Source: Macrotrachela quadricornifera (taxonomy: Eukaryota > Rotifera > Eurotatoria > Philodinida > Philodinidae). From it: a DNA stretch of 64,000 nt. The stretch is taken from the NCBI GenBank assembly GCA_022393335.1, contig JAJEKB010018244.1, positions 35,845 through 99,844 on the forward strand. Direction: 5' to 3'. The position numbers were made by a program, and so were the translations under genes. Within the stretch, counting starts at the first letter, position 1. Every line of letters starts with the position of its first letter. The notes beneath the pieces are model-generated. The model saw only the letters and a list, made by a program, of their open reading frames with translations. It was not told where the DNA came from and searched no databases. Shown piece by piece: positions 12,980 to 23,681 of the stretch.

Positions 12980-13575
12980 TTTTTTTTTCCAATTATTACT
13001 GCTCATCAATTCAAGTGTTTATATTCATTTTTTATATGTTAGTTGTCTTTCTATTCGTAGTACAATAAATTTACAATTTTTTTTTTTATAAATATCTAAT
13101 AAATATAAATATTATCCAATATAAAAGAGGAAATTTTCTCTAAGTTAATAATAAAACAAACATTTTGCATTGTCATATTATATAAAAGGTTTTGTTTTTC
13201 TCAGGTAAATATCGTTTCGATTTGAAAGATGTAATAAAAATTCGAAAACGTTTGATCGTATAAACAATATACTAGAAAAAACTGATAACACTTTTTTTTT
13301 TGAAACAATATATTTAAATTTTGATAACGATTTAAGACAGTCTGTTTTAAAATAGAAATATTCTGTAATTACCTCGAACGAGAACTGATTAATCTTTATA
13401 AAATGTATGACATAGTCTGTAGTTCAAATAGTTTATGACATTCAACAGTATTATCTGGTTTCTATCATTATTAATTAAACATATACCAGACAAACAGTCT
13501 GAAGAGTATGTATTATAAATTTGAATTAAATATTTCTTTTTAATATTAATTTATTAGATTTAATTAATTTTCATA
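12980..13575. other. 5' flank of the glycosyltransferase gene
   Basis: AT-rich DNA between the gap and the start codon at 13576; no coding or repeat feature recognised. Confidence 0.5.
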
Positions 13576-14475
13576 ATGAAAATTCGTATTTATCTCATAT
13601 GGTTATTTGGAATATTAATAGTATTATTAATATGGCAATTAATATTAATAATTCTAACAATACATGATTTATTAATTGGAATTGAAGCATCACCATTTAA
13701 TATTCAATTAAATAAAACTAATAATGTAACAATACCTCGTATAATACATCAAATGTGGAAAACAAAAAATTTATCAACATATCCAATAATAAATTCTCAT
13801 ATTAAATGGAAACGATTTTATCCTGATTATAAAATTATTTTATGGACTGATAAACAAATTGAAAAATTATTATTAAAAAACGAATATTTTTATTTATATT
13901 CAATATATAAATCATATACATATGGAATTCAACGTGCTGATTTAGCACGATTAATAATACTTCATAGTCACGGTGGAATTTATGCTGATTTAGATGTATT
14001 TCCATGTGGAAGAGAAATTGAAGATCTTCGTTTAAAACATGCTTCATTAATTATTGGTCGTTCATCAACAGATATTTGTTTAGTAAATCATTTTATAATG
14101 GCTGAAAAATCTTCTCATATAATAAATGATATTTTACATAAAATTTCTAAAAAATCATTTTTAAATAAAATTTATATTTTACCTTATCTTGAAGTATTTT
14201 CAACTGGTTCAATATTTATAACAAATATTATTCGAAAACGAATTCATTTTATTAAACCAGAAGATGATAAATTAATAATTTTATCGCGAATGGAATTATC
14301 AGAATATATAAGTCATAATGCTGGAAGATCATGGCATTTATTTGATGGATATTTAATTAATCAAATTGATGCACATCCAAAAAAATTTTCTATTTTTATT
14401 ATTAGCTTTTTTTTATTTATTTTTTTTCTTATCAAATTTAAATGTTTTTTCCGCATATTTATTAAATTTAAATAG
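13576..14475 (+). CDS. membrane DXD glycosyltransferase (Gly_transf_sug type)
   Basis: Single exon, 299 residues. An N-terminal membrane anchor (about 4-30) gives a type II topology, typical of Golgi glycosyltransferases. The catalytic region has IPRIIHQMWKT (54-64), PDYKIILWTD (83-92), then RADLARLIILHSHGGIYADLD (120-140). The DLD triplet at 138-140 is the metal/nucleotide-sugar-binding DXD motif. This pattern defines the 'sugar-binding region containing DXD' family related to yeast SUR1/CSG1/OCH1-like mannosyltransferases. The end NAGRSWHLFDG followed by a second hydrophobic stretch (271-292) suggests a further membrane segment. Donor and acceptor are unknown. The start is the first Met and leads straight into the anchor. 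The 3' third of this gene is duplicated as a dead copy at 31.5-32.0 kb. Confidence 0.88.
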   Translation: MKIRIYLIWLFGILIVLLIWQLILIILTIHDLLIGIEASPFNIQLNKTNNVTIPRIIHQMWKTKNLSTYPIINSHIKWKRFYPDYKIILWTDKQIEKLLLKNEYFYLYSIYKSYTYGIQRADLARLIILHSHGGIYADLDVFPCGREIEDLRLKHASLIIGRSSTDICLVNHFIMAEKSSHIINDILHKISKKSFLNKIYILPYLEVFSTGSIFITNIIRKRIHFIKPEDDKLIILSRMELSEYISHNAGRSWHLFDGYLINQIDAHPKKFSIFIISFFLFIFFLIKFKCFFRIFIKFK

Positions 14476-16188
14476 ATAAAAAAAAACTAATCAACATTGG
14501 AATTTTTATATTTCGATCAACTATTAATAATCTTTGTCATTTATGAATTTATTGAATTCTTAAACAAACTTAACTTTTAATCCACTTTTGATATACGTCT
14601 ATTTTTTGAAAATTGAAATATCTTAAGAAAAGAATAGAATTTCTAATAGACCGAGTTAGATCATCCATTTAACTAAAAGTTTTTTCAAGGTTTGTTACTT
14701 TGATCAAACATATTTACCATCATTAGCAAATACTTTACTTAAAAAAAAAGAAGAGTAAGATAAGAAACAAATAAAATTTTTTTGAAAACAATTAATGCTT
14801 GTCTGAGGACTCACTCAACTCTTTCTCGTAGAAAGAGTGTTTTGAAACTACCAGTAAGCCATATATTTTGTTTAATTAATAATTAATTAATAAAATTTAA
14901 CATCCAATTTGAATTCTACACCTCCGATTACCTTACGACGAAGTTTTATCAAAAATAGTTTCTTTTACTTTCATATCATTCTTCAACCAATCACTGAAGT
15001 GTGAACATACAAGCAAACAACCAGACAATTTATGTTTGTTAGACTCTTTTCTTTGAGAAAGAGAATACAGTATTTGTTTTTTATGCTTATTTATTTAATT
15101 GGCAAGCATAATTCTATATGTTTCATTAATACACAATTTTAATAGGAGAGATACATTTCATTTTAAAGCTAATTTATTTGATTATGTGATATAAATTTCA
15201 CAGCTTTGAGTTACATCATTAGATACAAGAGATGAAAGTGAATTATGATACAAGTTGAAGGATGAATCAAAATAACATGATGAGTAATCTAATTAATATA
15301 CAAAAAAATTCAACTATAAAAAAAAACAAATTTTCAATGTTAATATAAAGGTTTTTATTATTGTAAAATATTTTCGTTCTACAATTTTGACTAATCATTG
15401 TATTTTTTATGATTGGTTTATTCACTATGATATTTCGATTCATCTCTCAAATTGTATTTTAAGTTAGAAAATCGTTGAATCTGGATTCGAACTTGGTTCC
15501 AAGTGGCTCAGCAGCGTAGATCTATCTCTAGGCAAAATTCCAGATTCGAAATTCTCTACTTTAATCTTCTCACAAATACGTAAAAATAGGTTCGAAATTC
15601 AACAAAACAATCATAAGAAGAAAAAATCCTTCTAGATTTTTTCCAGTCCCTATATGGTTTATTGAAACAGATATAAATCAGTCTAAACCGAAAGTCCCCT
15701 TTAGTGTCTAAAATTGACCACTTATTTATACTTGAAATGTCTGATTCAGACACCTTCAGCATCGAAAAAGCAGAGATTTTTTAAAATTTTTTATTATAAT
15801 ATTAGTTGAAATATGACCAAATAGCATAGAAAAATAGAACATAGTTATCTCTGTGAGACTATATAGAATGTTTCTTAAAGTTTTTTAATGAAATTATTGA
15901 ATTTCCATAGCTACTTTTGTTCAACCCTGAGTAAATGAACCATTCTAATCAAAATCTCACTTAGAAAAAAAAGGAAGTGCATTGCTTCAAACAAAAGTGA
16001 ATGATGTATACAAATAAACGAGTTTTTACGTTTAAATTAAAAAAAAATTTTTTTAATTTGATATTAAAATGTTTCTTGATTCAAGATACATTAAAATCCA
16101 GCGGTTGGAGGCAAACAAAATTATCATTCGATTTATATTTGTAAAATTATTTTTGAACAAAATTTTGATTGAATGATGTTCAATTTTT
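14476..16188. other. 3' flank, source or partner of a 1.6-kb dispersed duplication
   Basis: No gene seen. From within the glycosyltransferase (about 14165) to about 15790 the sequence recurs in the same orientation at about 31495-33520. Long shared stretches include GTGTGAACATACAAGCAAAC (15000 and 32699) and GTTACATCATTAGATA (15209 and 32907). Confidence 0.7.
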
Positions 16189-16825
16189 CATATATATATT
16201 ATTCCCGATATATACATCAATTATAAAACAAAAAAAAATCTATAGATGCTAACTCTTCCCCCCCCCCCCCCCCCCTGTGATATACCCCCTAAGGTGGAAA
16301 CTTTTTTTAGATTTAGCAGATGCAATTGATAGCTCTATGAAAGAGCTATCGATTGATATATAATTTATGATAATGAAATATTTTGTTTCTCTAGAATCAT
16401 GAGTTTGAATATCACAATATACAGTGCTGATATTACGATCGCTTACTATATATCAGCACCACACTGAAAAATAAAATTTTTTGCATCAGTCGATAGTCTT
16501 CAGGTAGAAGGAATAGATTATTATGAAAAATTCAATAAAATTATTTACATCTCTTATGGAATTAAACCATATTGCAAGATATAGATTATCATATAATCAT
16601 CATAGTAGAGTATTGTTATTGAAACTCATGATTCTAGAGAAACGAAATATTTCATTATCATAAATTATATATCAATCGATAGCTCTTTCATAGAGCTATC
16701 AATTACACCTGCTAAATCTAAAAAAATTTCCATCTTAGGGGGGTATACCACAGGGGGGGGGGTTAACATCTATAGATTTTTTTTTTGTTTTATAATTGAT
16801 GTATATATCGGGAATGATATATATG
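16189..16825. mobile_element. foldback/MITE-like element with about 205-bp inverted arms
   Basis: The left arm (16189-16406) and right arm (16622-16825) are near-perfect inverted copies, starting CATATATAT..ATTCCCGATATATAC and ending next to CTAGAATCATGAGTTT. Each arm carries a homopolymer C (16 bases or more at 16259) or G run, and a hairpin GATAGCTCT..AGAGCTATC. The 215-bp centre has another inverted pair, GTGCTGATAT..ATATCAGCAC. No coding capacity and no clear target duplication, so the superfamily is unassigned. Confidence 0.8.
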
Positions 16826-16872
16826 TTGCAGTAATAACTAAAATCCAGTTCAGTTTAAAATCGAACTAGTAT

Positions 16873-16918
16873 AGATTGAAATTTTAATCCATCCTAGTTT
16901 TTATTAAAATTTCAATCT
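16873..16918. repeat. 15-bp perfect stem-loop
   Basis: AGATTGAAATTTTAA and its reverse complement are separated by 16 bases, abutting the next inverted-repeat element. It could be a separate small palindrome or part of that element's end. Confidence 0.6.
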
Positions 16919-16919
16919 G

Positions 16920-17521
16920 TACTACTGCCCATTTCAAAATAAAAGGCGGGTGAGTATTTTTTGAATAATTTTTGATAGAAAAACGGTAGAGAGCTGCGGT
17001 TTTCATCGTTGGAAAGAGCAGATGAAAACGTATCGAACCACATTAGACAATGGTTTCTAACTTGGACTTTTATAACTTCTTGCAATAATTGTATAAAAAA
17101 ATCTCGTAAAAACAGGAGTGATTTTTCTAGAAAAAAAGCGAAAAAAACTAAAAAAACTGAGTTTTTTTATAGAAATTACAGGCAAAATAGACGGAATTGT
17201 CGGATATCGTACCGAGAACCTCAAAAGCACTAAAGTTTTCAATCAAATGTTGGATACAGTTTTGTAGCTGGTCAGCTCTCCATTCTATTCCACTCCTCAA
17301 AGTTTAAGATTTCTTTTATCTTCATAGAGCAATCGTCCGTTCTTCCAAGATGACCATAGATCACTATTTATTTATGAAATATGTCTCAACAATTTTATAT
17401 GAATCGATGTACCAGATCAGCCTCTTTCTAACGGTGAAAACCGCAGCCCTCTATCTTGTTCCTATCAAAAGTTATTCAAAAAATACCCACCCACCCTTTT
17501 ATTTTGAAATGGGCAGTAGTA
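16920..17521. mobile_element. MITE with about 110-bp imperfect terminal inverted repeats
   Basis: The ends TACTACTGCCCATTTCAAAA and its inverse (17502-17521) continue as matching arms for about 110 bp, including GCTGCGGTTTTCA near 16993 against TGAAAACCGCAGC near 17434. The 370-bp core is noncoding; its short ORFs are frame accidents. Superfamily uncertain. Confidence 0.75.
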
Positions 17522-17522
17522 A

Positions 17523-18303
17523 ATCCAACAATAGAGGGGGCAAACACTCCCCTTCAGATCAAAATTTTGGGTCAAAATCTATCCTGTGACCTTCCTCTGG
17601 TCGAAAAGGTATTCTGTGCAAAATTTCATTACATTTGTTCATATCGGGTCCAAATGCATGAAGAATAGACAAACAAACAGATAAACTTTCTTTTATATAT
17701 ATAAACGATAGATATCGAAGGTCGAAATCTATATATTATTTATTATTATTAATGAGAAGCATATTGTAAATAAATATGGAGATATTAATCAAATTTATTG
17801 AAAAGTTATTCTTGTATAAAATAAAATACGTTAAAAAAAATTTCGTTAGTTCGATTAAATCACAATAAGAAAAAAAAGTGCGGAAAAGGTAAAATTATTC
17901 ATGCATAAAAATATGTTATTTGATTGTAGCATTAAATAATATATGTATATATGCGATTATTTTAATTTATATTGAATTTATATTTTCGAAAATAATAGTT
18001 TTTCTTTTTTATTAGTAATTTAATATAACGAGAAAATAGATTTTAAATTAATTGAATTATTTATTTTTTGTTCCTTTTTTTCGTTTTTTTCTTTACAAAA
18101 AAAAAGAAAAAGAAAAAGAGAAAGAAAAAAGAGAAAAAGAAAAGGAAAAAGAAAAAGATGAAAAATGCGACAATATGTATCACTTATATTAATGTGATAA
18201 TCGACGATAGACCATATAATACGTATCGATTTTTTTTTAACAAAAGATATTCATCGTTTTATATGCAATTTATCCTTGACAATATTTTTCTTTATTAATC
18301 AGT
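17523..18303. other. noncoding; possible non-LTR-type 3' tail and a GAAA-rich tract
   Basis: The stretch 17540-17705 (GTGCAAAATTTCATTAC, then GACAAACAAACAGATAAAC and TATATATA) resembles the 3' end of RTE-like non-LTR elements, but no reverse transcriptase is present. 18080-18155 is a purine (GAAAAA)n tract. Confidence 0.35.
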
Positions 18304-18305
18304 TA

Positions 18306-19128
18306 CACTACTTGGCGAAAGTATTCCTCCTCAGATCTGAGGCTTTACGATTGCTATTACTCTGAAAACTTGACTGTATATAGATCTGGATCAGTATAGG
18401 TCAACAGAGAAATCCGCGCCTCAATTTTTTGTAAAAGGTTTTTTTCGACACGATTAAACAAAAAAACTAAAAGATCGTCAGAATGAGGAAAAAGTAGACT
18501 ATAAACATTTATGCCTTGTTTTCCATGATACTTAGTAAATTTCTAGCTTTTTTTTGCAGAATTGTGTCACCTTCCATATTAGCTATGTACGCAAAAGATT
18601 AGGCCAATTGCCTAAGTATTCGAGCACCTAGGCCTATAACAATATCTCGAACTTGAGCACAGTGCCTTGTCTTTCCAGTACGCGATAGAAGTTTGAAAGT
18701 TTCAGAGAATAGTAAGATCTTTTGAGACTATTTTTTCCGTAAGTTTGAAGTTGATCTGTCGAACCCGTACTGAATTATAAGTCACACAATGAGATTTGAC
18801 GGTTTTTGAGCGTACCCATTCTTATAGTAAAATGCACCTAGTTTCATAGTAACTCAATGAATTTTGATGAAATTTTTACCACAAGCAACTATATACGGGG
18901 CTACAAAACGACACGTCCTGCGGCTCATAAGGCTTTGTTGTTCTAGAGTTATGATGTTCACAATGGAAATGAGTTCCATGCATCATTTGACTCTTTTAAC
19001 TCAGCCTATGGAGGTGTGAATTTCGCTGCCAACCTACATCGATCGAGATCCATACACAGTCAAATTTTTAGAGCAACAACACTTGTAATGGTTGAGATTC
19101 GAGATGGAAATACTTTTGACGAGTAGTG
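18306..19128. mobile_element. non-autonomous Tc1/mariner-like element
   Basis: The ends are CACTACTTGGCGAAAGTATT and, inverted, CACTACTCGTCAAAAGTATT (17 of 20 identical). They match the Tc1-type terminal pattern ..GGCCAAAAGTATT and are flanked by TA dinucleotides at 18304-18305 and 19129-19130 (target duplication). The 823-bp interior has no transposase ORF. The beta-trefoil gene's first seen exon lies about 160 bp downstream, so this insertion may separate it from its upstream exon or promoter. Confidence 0.75.
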
Positions 19129-19288
19129 TATATACATTTTTATATACGCACATGTTATTTTACTTGTTTTTAATGTTTATTCAGATTTGAATCGATAATC
19201 ATTATTAACGATGCGAATATTTCGATTGAGGTTATAGGAAATATTTACTTTATTTATTCATTTATTTATTTATTTATTTATTTTATAG

Positions 19289-20667
19289 TCCATTTAATTC
19301 TCGTTACTGGAAAAAATATTTTATACCATTAGTAACTTTATTAAATTTTGCTGTTGGAATATTTGTAATGATATCTGTTATATCATATGCTGAAAAGGAA
19401 GATTCTTCAACAGAAAAAATCTTTATTCAAGAAGAAACGTAAGAAAATTTTCTTCAATTTGTTTTTATTTTATTTTTTAGAGAAATAAAGAGGATAGAAG
19501 AAATTCAAACAACAATTTCAACAAGTACTGAACAAAGAAAAATAAAAGCAGAATATGAATATTATTTTCGAATTGATTATACAATAATTCAAGGTGTTTG
19601 TAAATCAACTTATTCATTTAATAAAACAAAAACATTTGAATCAATTCATAATTTAGTATAAATAATATATATTTTAAAATATATACTCTTAACTAATATT
19701 TTGTTATTTAGACAAATTCAAAACTTAATCTTATTAGCGAAAAAATTAATTTAGAAATAAATATTATTTCATTGAATTCAATTTTAACAAGCACTGATAA
19801 AATCAGACAAAAGTAATATTAATATATTTTAATATTAAAAATGTTTTTATATTGTTTTTTAGTTCCGGACATAAATCTACAAAAACAGTTTGTAATTATG
19901 TTCTTGAATTATATATTGGTTTAAATTTTCCATCAAATTGTTCATTAAATTGTACATCAAAAGTAATGAAACATTTTACATCACAAACACGACCATTTGG
20001 TCATCCTGTTGATAAGACGTTTAAATTCACTTTATATTCATCAAATTCAAATGAACCAAAAACGGATTTTCAAATTAGTCATGTTTTATTGTGTAAATTT
20101 TTCTAGATTTTATTTTAATATAAATATTTTATTTTAGATCGAAGTTCAATTTATTTTGAAAAATTAGTTTATATACGTTCATATAATGAAGTTCGTTATG
20201 TATCTGGATTAATTCTTGATTCAGCTGGTTATCAAACATCAATAACAATGTCTCAATTTGATCAAACTTTATTTTTAATGAAAACAGGTTTAGATTCAAA
20301 TACATATGAAAATGATTGTTCAGCAATCTATATATCGTTTTCCTCAATATTGGCGCCTAATACATATTTACGTCATGAAAGTGGAAGAATTAAATTAGGA
20401 AGAAATGATCAAACAACTTTATTTAAACAAGATGCTACATTTAAATTATTAATAGATAAAGAAAAACGTGATATGCTTGCATTTGAATCAACAAATGTTC
20501 CTAAATCATATATTACTGTTGATTCTGATACAAGAACAGCTATTATATTAGTACAACCAAAACCATCAGATTCACAATTTGATCAATCGAATCTAATTTT
20601 TGATGATTTAACTCAAACATTTAATAGTTTAAATAAATCATTTTTGTTTAAATTTACGTTTGAATAA
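19289..20667 (+). CDS. membrane-anchored AbfB-like beta-trefoil protein (5' end not found)
   Basis: Five exons join in frame: 19289-19438, 19481-19655, 19712-19812, 19863-20092, 20138-20667, with introns of 42-56 bp and canonical GT-AG. The first exon seen starts after an acceptor in phase 1, so an upstream exon with the start codon is expected but was not identified. Exon 1 encodes a short polar piece and one membrane segment (YFIPLVTLLNFAVGIFVMISV). The extracellular part has Cys residues in GVCKSTY, TVCNYV and NCSLNC. The last exon resembles the arabinose-binding AbfB (beta-trefoil) family: NTYLRHESGRIKL, DATFKLL, LAFESTNVPKSYI. The predicted role is carbohydrate binding at the cell surface or in the secretory path; no glycosidase catalytic domain is present. 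Confidence is good for the exon chain, moderate for the family. Confidence 0.72.
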
Positions 20668-22362
20668 TTTTAAAGTTTTTTTCTTTGAATGATTAAGAAA
20701 CGTATATTTAATTATTTAAATGCTCTTGGTAAAATATAATAAATTTCATGGTTCATTTTTGTTAATTCAAGTATTTTTTCAATATATGAAAATAATCCAT
20801 AATATAATACTTAATAGAAACAAGTAACGCAGCATAATTGCTGCTGAACCTCTACTAAAAGGATGTGATCACATCGATGACTACGCTAAAGATACGATAA
20901 CGACTTATTCCCTAGACTGTAAGTATAGGGTCTAGAAACAGGAATTCATCTTACTGTGCGTATCACTTTTGTTGGTAACAAGGCACAAATGACCATTTTT
21001 TTTGGCAAAAACGGCCATGTAACTATAGCACAAATGACCACGTAACTGTACTATTAAAAAATGATAATGAAAGTACGGTAACAGTCAACAATTAACTACA
21101 GAAAACGAAACATATCATTTTGGTACAGTTGATTATTTTGAAGCTGCGTAGATTAAAAAAATGATAAATAGATAATAATGGTTGAATTAGGTAACGAGTA
21201 AAAATTTTCAGGGTATGAGAAGCATTTTTATGAAGATGTATACTTTACAGTGGACTGATTATTTATCTGAGTATTATATTCAAATCGTATATATTTATTA
21301 ATGGCTACAGAATATTTGCGATAATAAAATTTTCATTCGTTAATATCGTGTTATTTAAATAATATAATATTAATTTATATATATTAAAAAGGCGCTAAGT
21401 TAAATATTTGAAATATTTCGTAGTAATATCTATATTACTAGTGGAAACCCGTGCATACTGCGCGACTGCTTTCACTATATGAAGAATTGTTTTTTTTTCT
21501 CTTTTCTTTCTTTCTTTTTTCCTATTCTCTCAGTTTTATATTTCATTTTATATGCATATTCACTTCATCTATTCTCCTAGTACTATTAAAAGTGTCTACT
21601 AACAAATGAATACCGTATCCGTACTTGTTTCTCTAAGAAATACCACGCATTAATGATGTACTTATTGCTTAAATGTTATTCTTTTCCCTTTCTAATATGT
21701 AAGCACTTCCGAGTGTCACATAATGGGAAAATGACGTTTCGTACCACCTCGTCATTCCGAACTTCAGTAGCAGATACCTATTACGAACTCCAAACGAAAA
21801 AAATTATTTGAAAATTTCGTCACGGATGTCGGAATGACAAAACTGAATCAAATAAGCAGGATGTCCGTAATGAAATATGTTCGGAAGATCGTAAATAGCA
21901 TTTACCATCATTTCTTAAGGACCAAATAGAAACTTTGATTAGAGATTGGAATGAGCAAGTGTAGGAGTCCGTACCAACCTATACAGGAAGGTTGTAACGA
22001 AATTACAGGGTGATCCGAATGAAAACGACAGGATGTTCGTGAATAAGTTAAAGTGTACGCATTGTCAAGAAAACTTTAAGTAATATGCTGATCTTCAGAT
22101 TATTATAATCGAAAAGAAAAATCGAAAGAAAAGTCATTATGTTCGTAACAATCGCCTGGCATATTCATTTACGAATTTCCTGTGATTGTTAACTCATACC
22201 TGCAAGCGACATTCCATATTGGTCGTTACGATCTTCATGACTACATCAGACACAGCAAGAAACATTCTAAACTGAACTTTGAATCTGTCCCCCAGACTTA
22301 TCTTACTTTTTCTGTTACGATCTTCTGTACAACAGTAATTACGAACATCCGGAATAATTTTC
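20668..22362. other. intergenic, no gene recognised
   Basis: Contains small palindromes (GATGTGATCACATC at 20862-20875; stem GCAGC/GCTGC at 20829-20844) and a CT-rich tract near 21490-21540. ORFs near 22182-22400 on both strands are mutual shadows with no motif. Confidence 0.45.
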
Positions 22363-22363
22363 A

Positions 22364-22556
22364 ATATTAAAAATCTTTTCGCGATAAAATTCATTGAAAA
22401 CAATGTGAGAAGTATACAAAAAGATCATATTTTTTACAGTTTCCTATGGAGAAAGAAGTCGTCATTTCCTTGTAAGAAAGCTGTAGAAAATGCGGGCTTT
22501 TTATACATTCCTCGTGTAGTGTTCCATGAATTTTATCGCGAAAAGATTTTTAATAT
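22364..22556. repeat. long hairpin (about 39-bp terminal stem, foldback over about 190 bp)
   Basis: ATATTAAAAATCTTTTCGCG at 22364 and its inverse at 22537-22556 begin stems of about 39 bp with one or two mismatches. The pairing then continues imperfectly inward (TACAGTTTCC..GGAGAAA against TTTCC..GAAAGCTGTA), so almost the whole segment can fold on itself. It could be a tiny MITE or give a hairpin transcript. Confidence 0.7.
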
Positions 22557-23681
22557 AGACATTTTTGTAAAGGTCAATGAGCACTATCGAACGATGTGAA
22601 AATAACTATTTTTGCATTTTGTGCACTTTGATAAAAACTTGATAAAGTTGCCTGAAAAAATGTCTTTTGTGCACTCCTCACTACTTTTGGTCTGTTTTCA
22701 ATATTATAATGTCGCTTGAAGATTTATGAGATATCATAGAATTATAGAGAACGACTTAGACTGTCAAAATATTTAGAGAAAAAATTTCTTAAATCCTGCT
22801 GGAAAATATTCCAGGGTCGGTACCACTACTTTTGATGTGCTCCAAGTATTAACTATTTCAAAGAGCTTTTTGAGATTTAGTAGTGAGATTCTACTCATCA
22901 ATCAACCTTTTCTGAAACCCTTCTAGGGATTCATGAGAACGATATACATGTTCATATATGTTTTCCAATACACAATGTAGGGTTGATTGATTTCAGAGAG
23001 TATAGTAATGTACCCTTTATGAGTTTCTTCCCAGAGTATATGAATTCCAAATACCCTTCTGCGAAGGTCATTTGAAAATTTGGGTAGATGAATATGTAGC
23101 TTTCATAAACGTTTTCTAGGGGTTTATGAAAGTGCAACGTGTAATAGTCTCTTTAAGGATTTACGAGTGCCATAAACCGTTTCATCAATGGTTTTTGATC
23201 AATGGTTAAAGTTCGTGTACCCTTCGATATTCCCTTCTTATTGGATTTATAGCAGAGTTTATAATGATTTCATAAAGGGGAAAAAAGGGTTTGTTATACG
23301 TTGCACTTTTATAAACGCTTTATAGGTTTATTACTCTGCGGTTTTTTTTAGTGTGGAGCGCATTGAAATCTGCGATTAACACTTCGGGATGTTCCGTCGT
23401 TAGACAAATATATAAATCATATAAATAACAAGTTTCGAAATAAAATAATGAAAAGAATTATCTTTCATTTTAAAAATTTTAATCATTTGAACAAAATCTT
23501 TTAATCAATCAGTTTTATCTTACTTAGAATAAAAAAAGAAAATTAGTGTTCACTTTCAATTCTATTTATTTTTATTGAAATAGGCAAATAATTGAATTAA
23601 GATAAGAAATTCGTCTTGATTATAAAAATCAAATTAAAATGTATTAATTATCAAATATTTGAAAAACATTAAGCATAGAAA
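22557..23681. other. repeat-like noncoding DNA
   Basis: GTTTATGAAAGTGCAACGTG (23111) and its approximate inverse CGTTGCACTTTTATAAAC (23301) are about 190 bp apart, and similar GGTTTATGA or CATAAACG pieces recur. This looks like a decayed element with subterminal repeats. No coding region. Confidence 0.45.

Noticed and set aside
12208..13091. Long ORFs on both strands across the N run
   Set aside because: Most of their length is undetermined bases; the flanking residues have no motif.
15477..15547. 71-nt minus-strand segment with paired ends (GAATCTG/CAGATTC) and a GTTCGAATCC B-box-like motif, resembling a tRNA
   Set aside because: The T-loop lies too close to the 3' acceptor strand, so no T-stem can form, and D and anticodon arms do not fold. 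Treated as chance or tRNA-derived debris.
21420..21480. ACTAGTGGAAACCCGTGCATACTGCGCG, thought of as a Helitron terminus
   Set aside because: No matching 3' hairpin plus CTRR end and no Rep/helicase sequence in the window.
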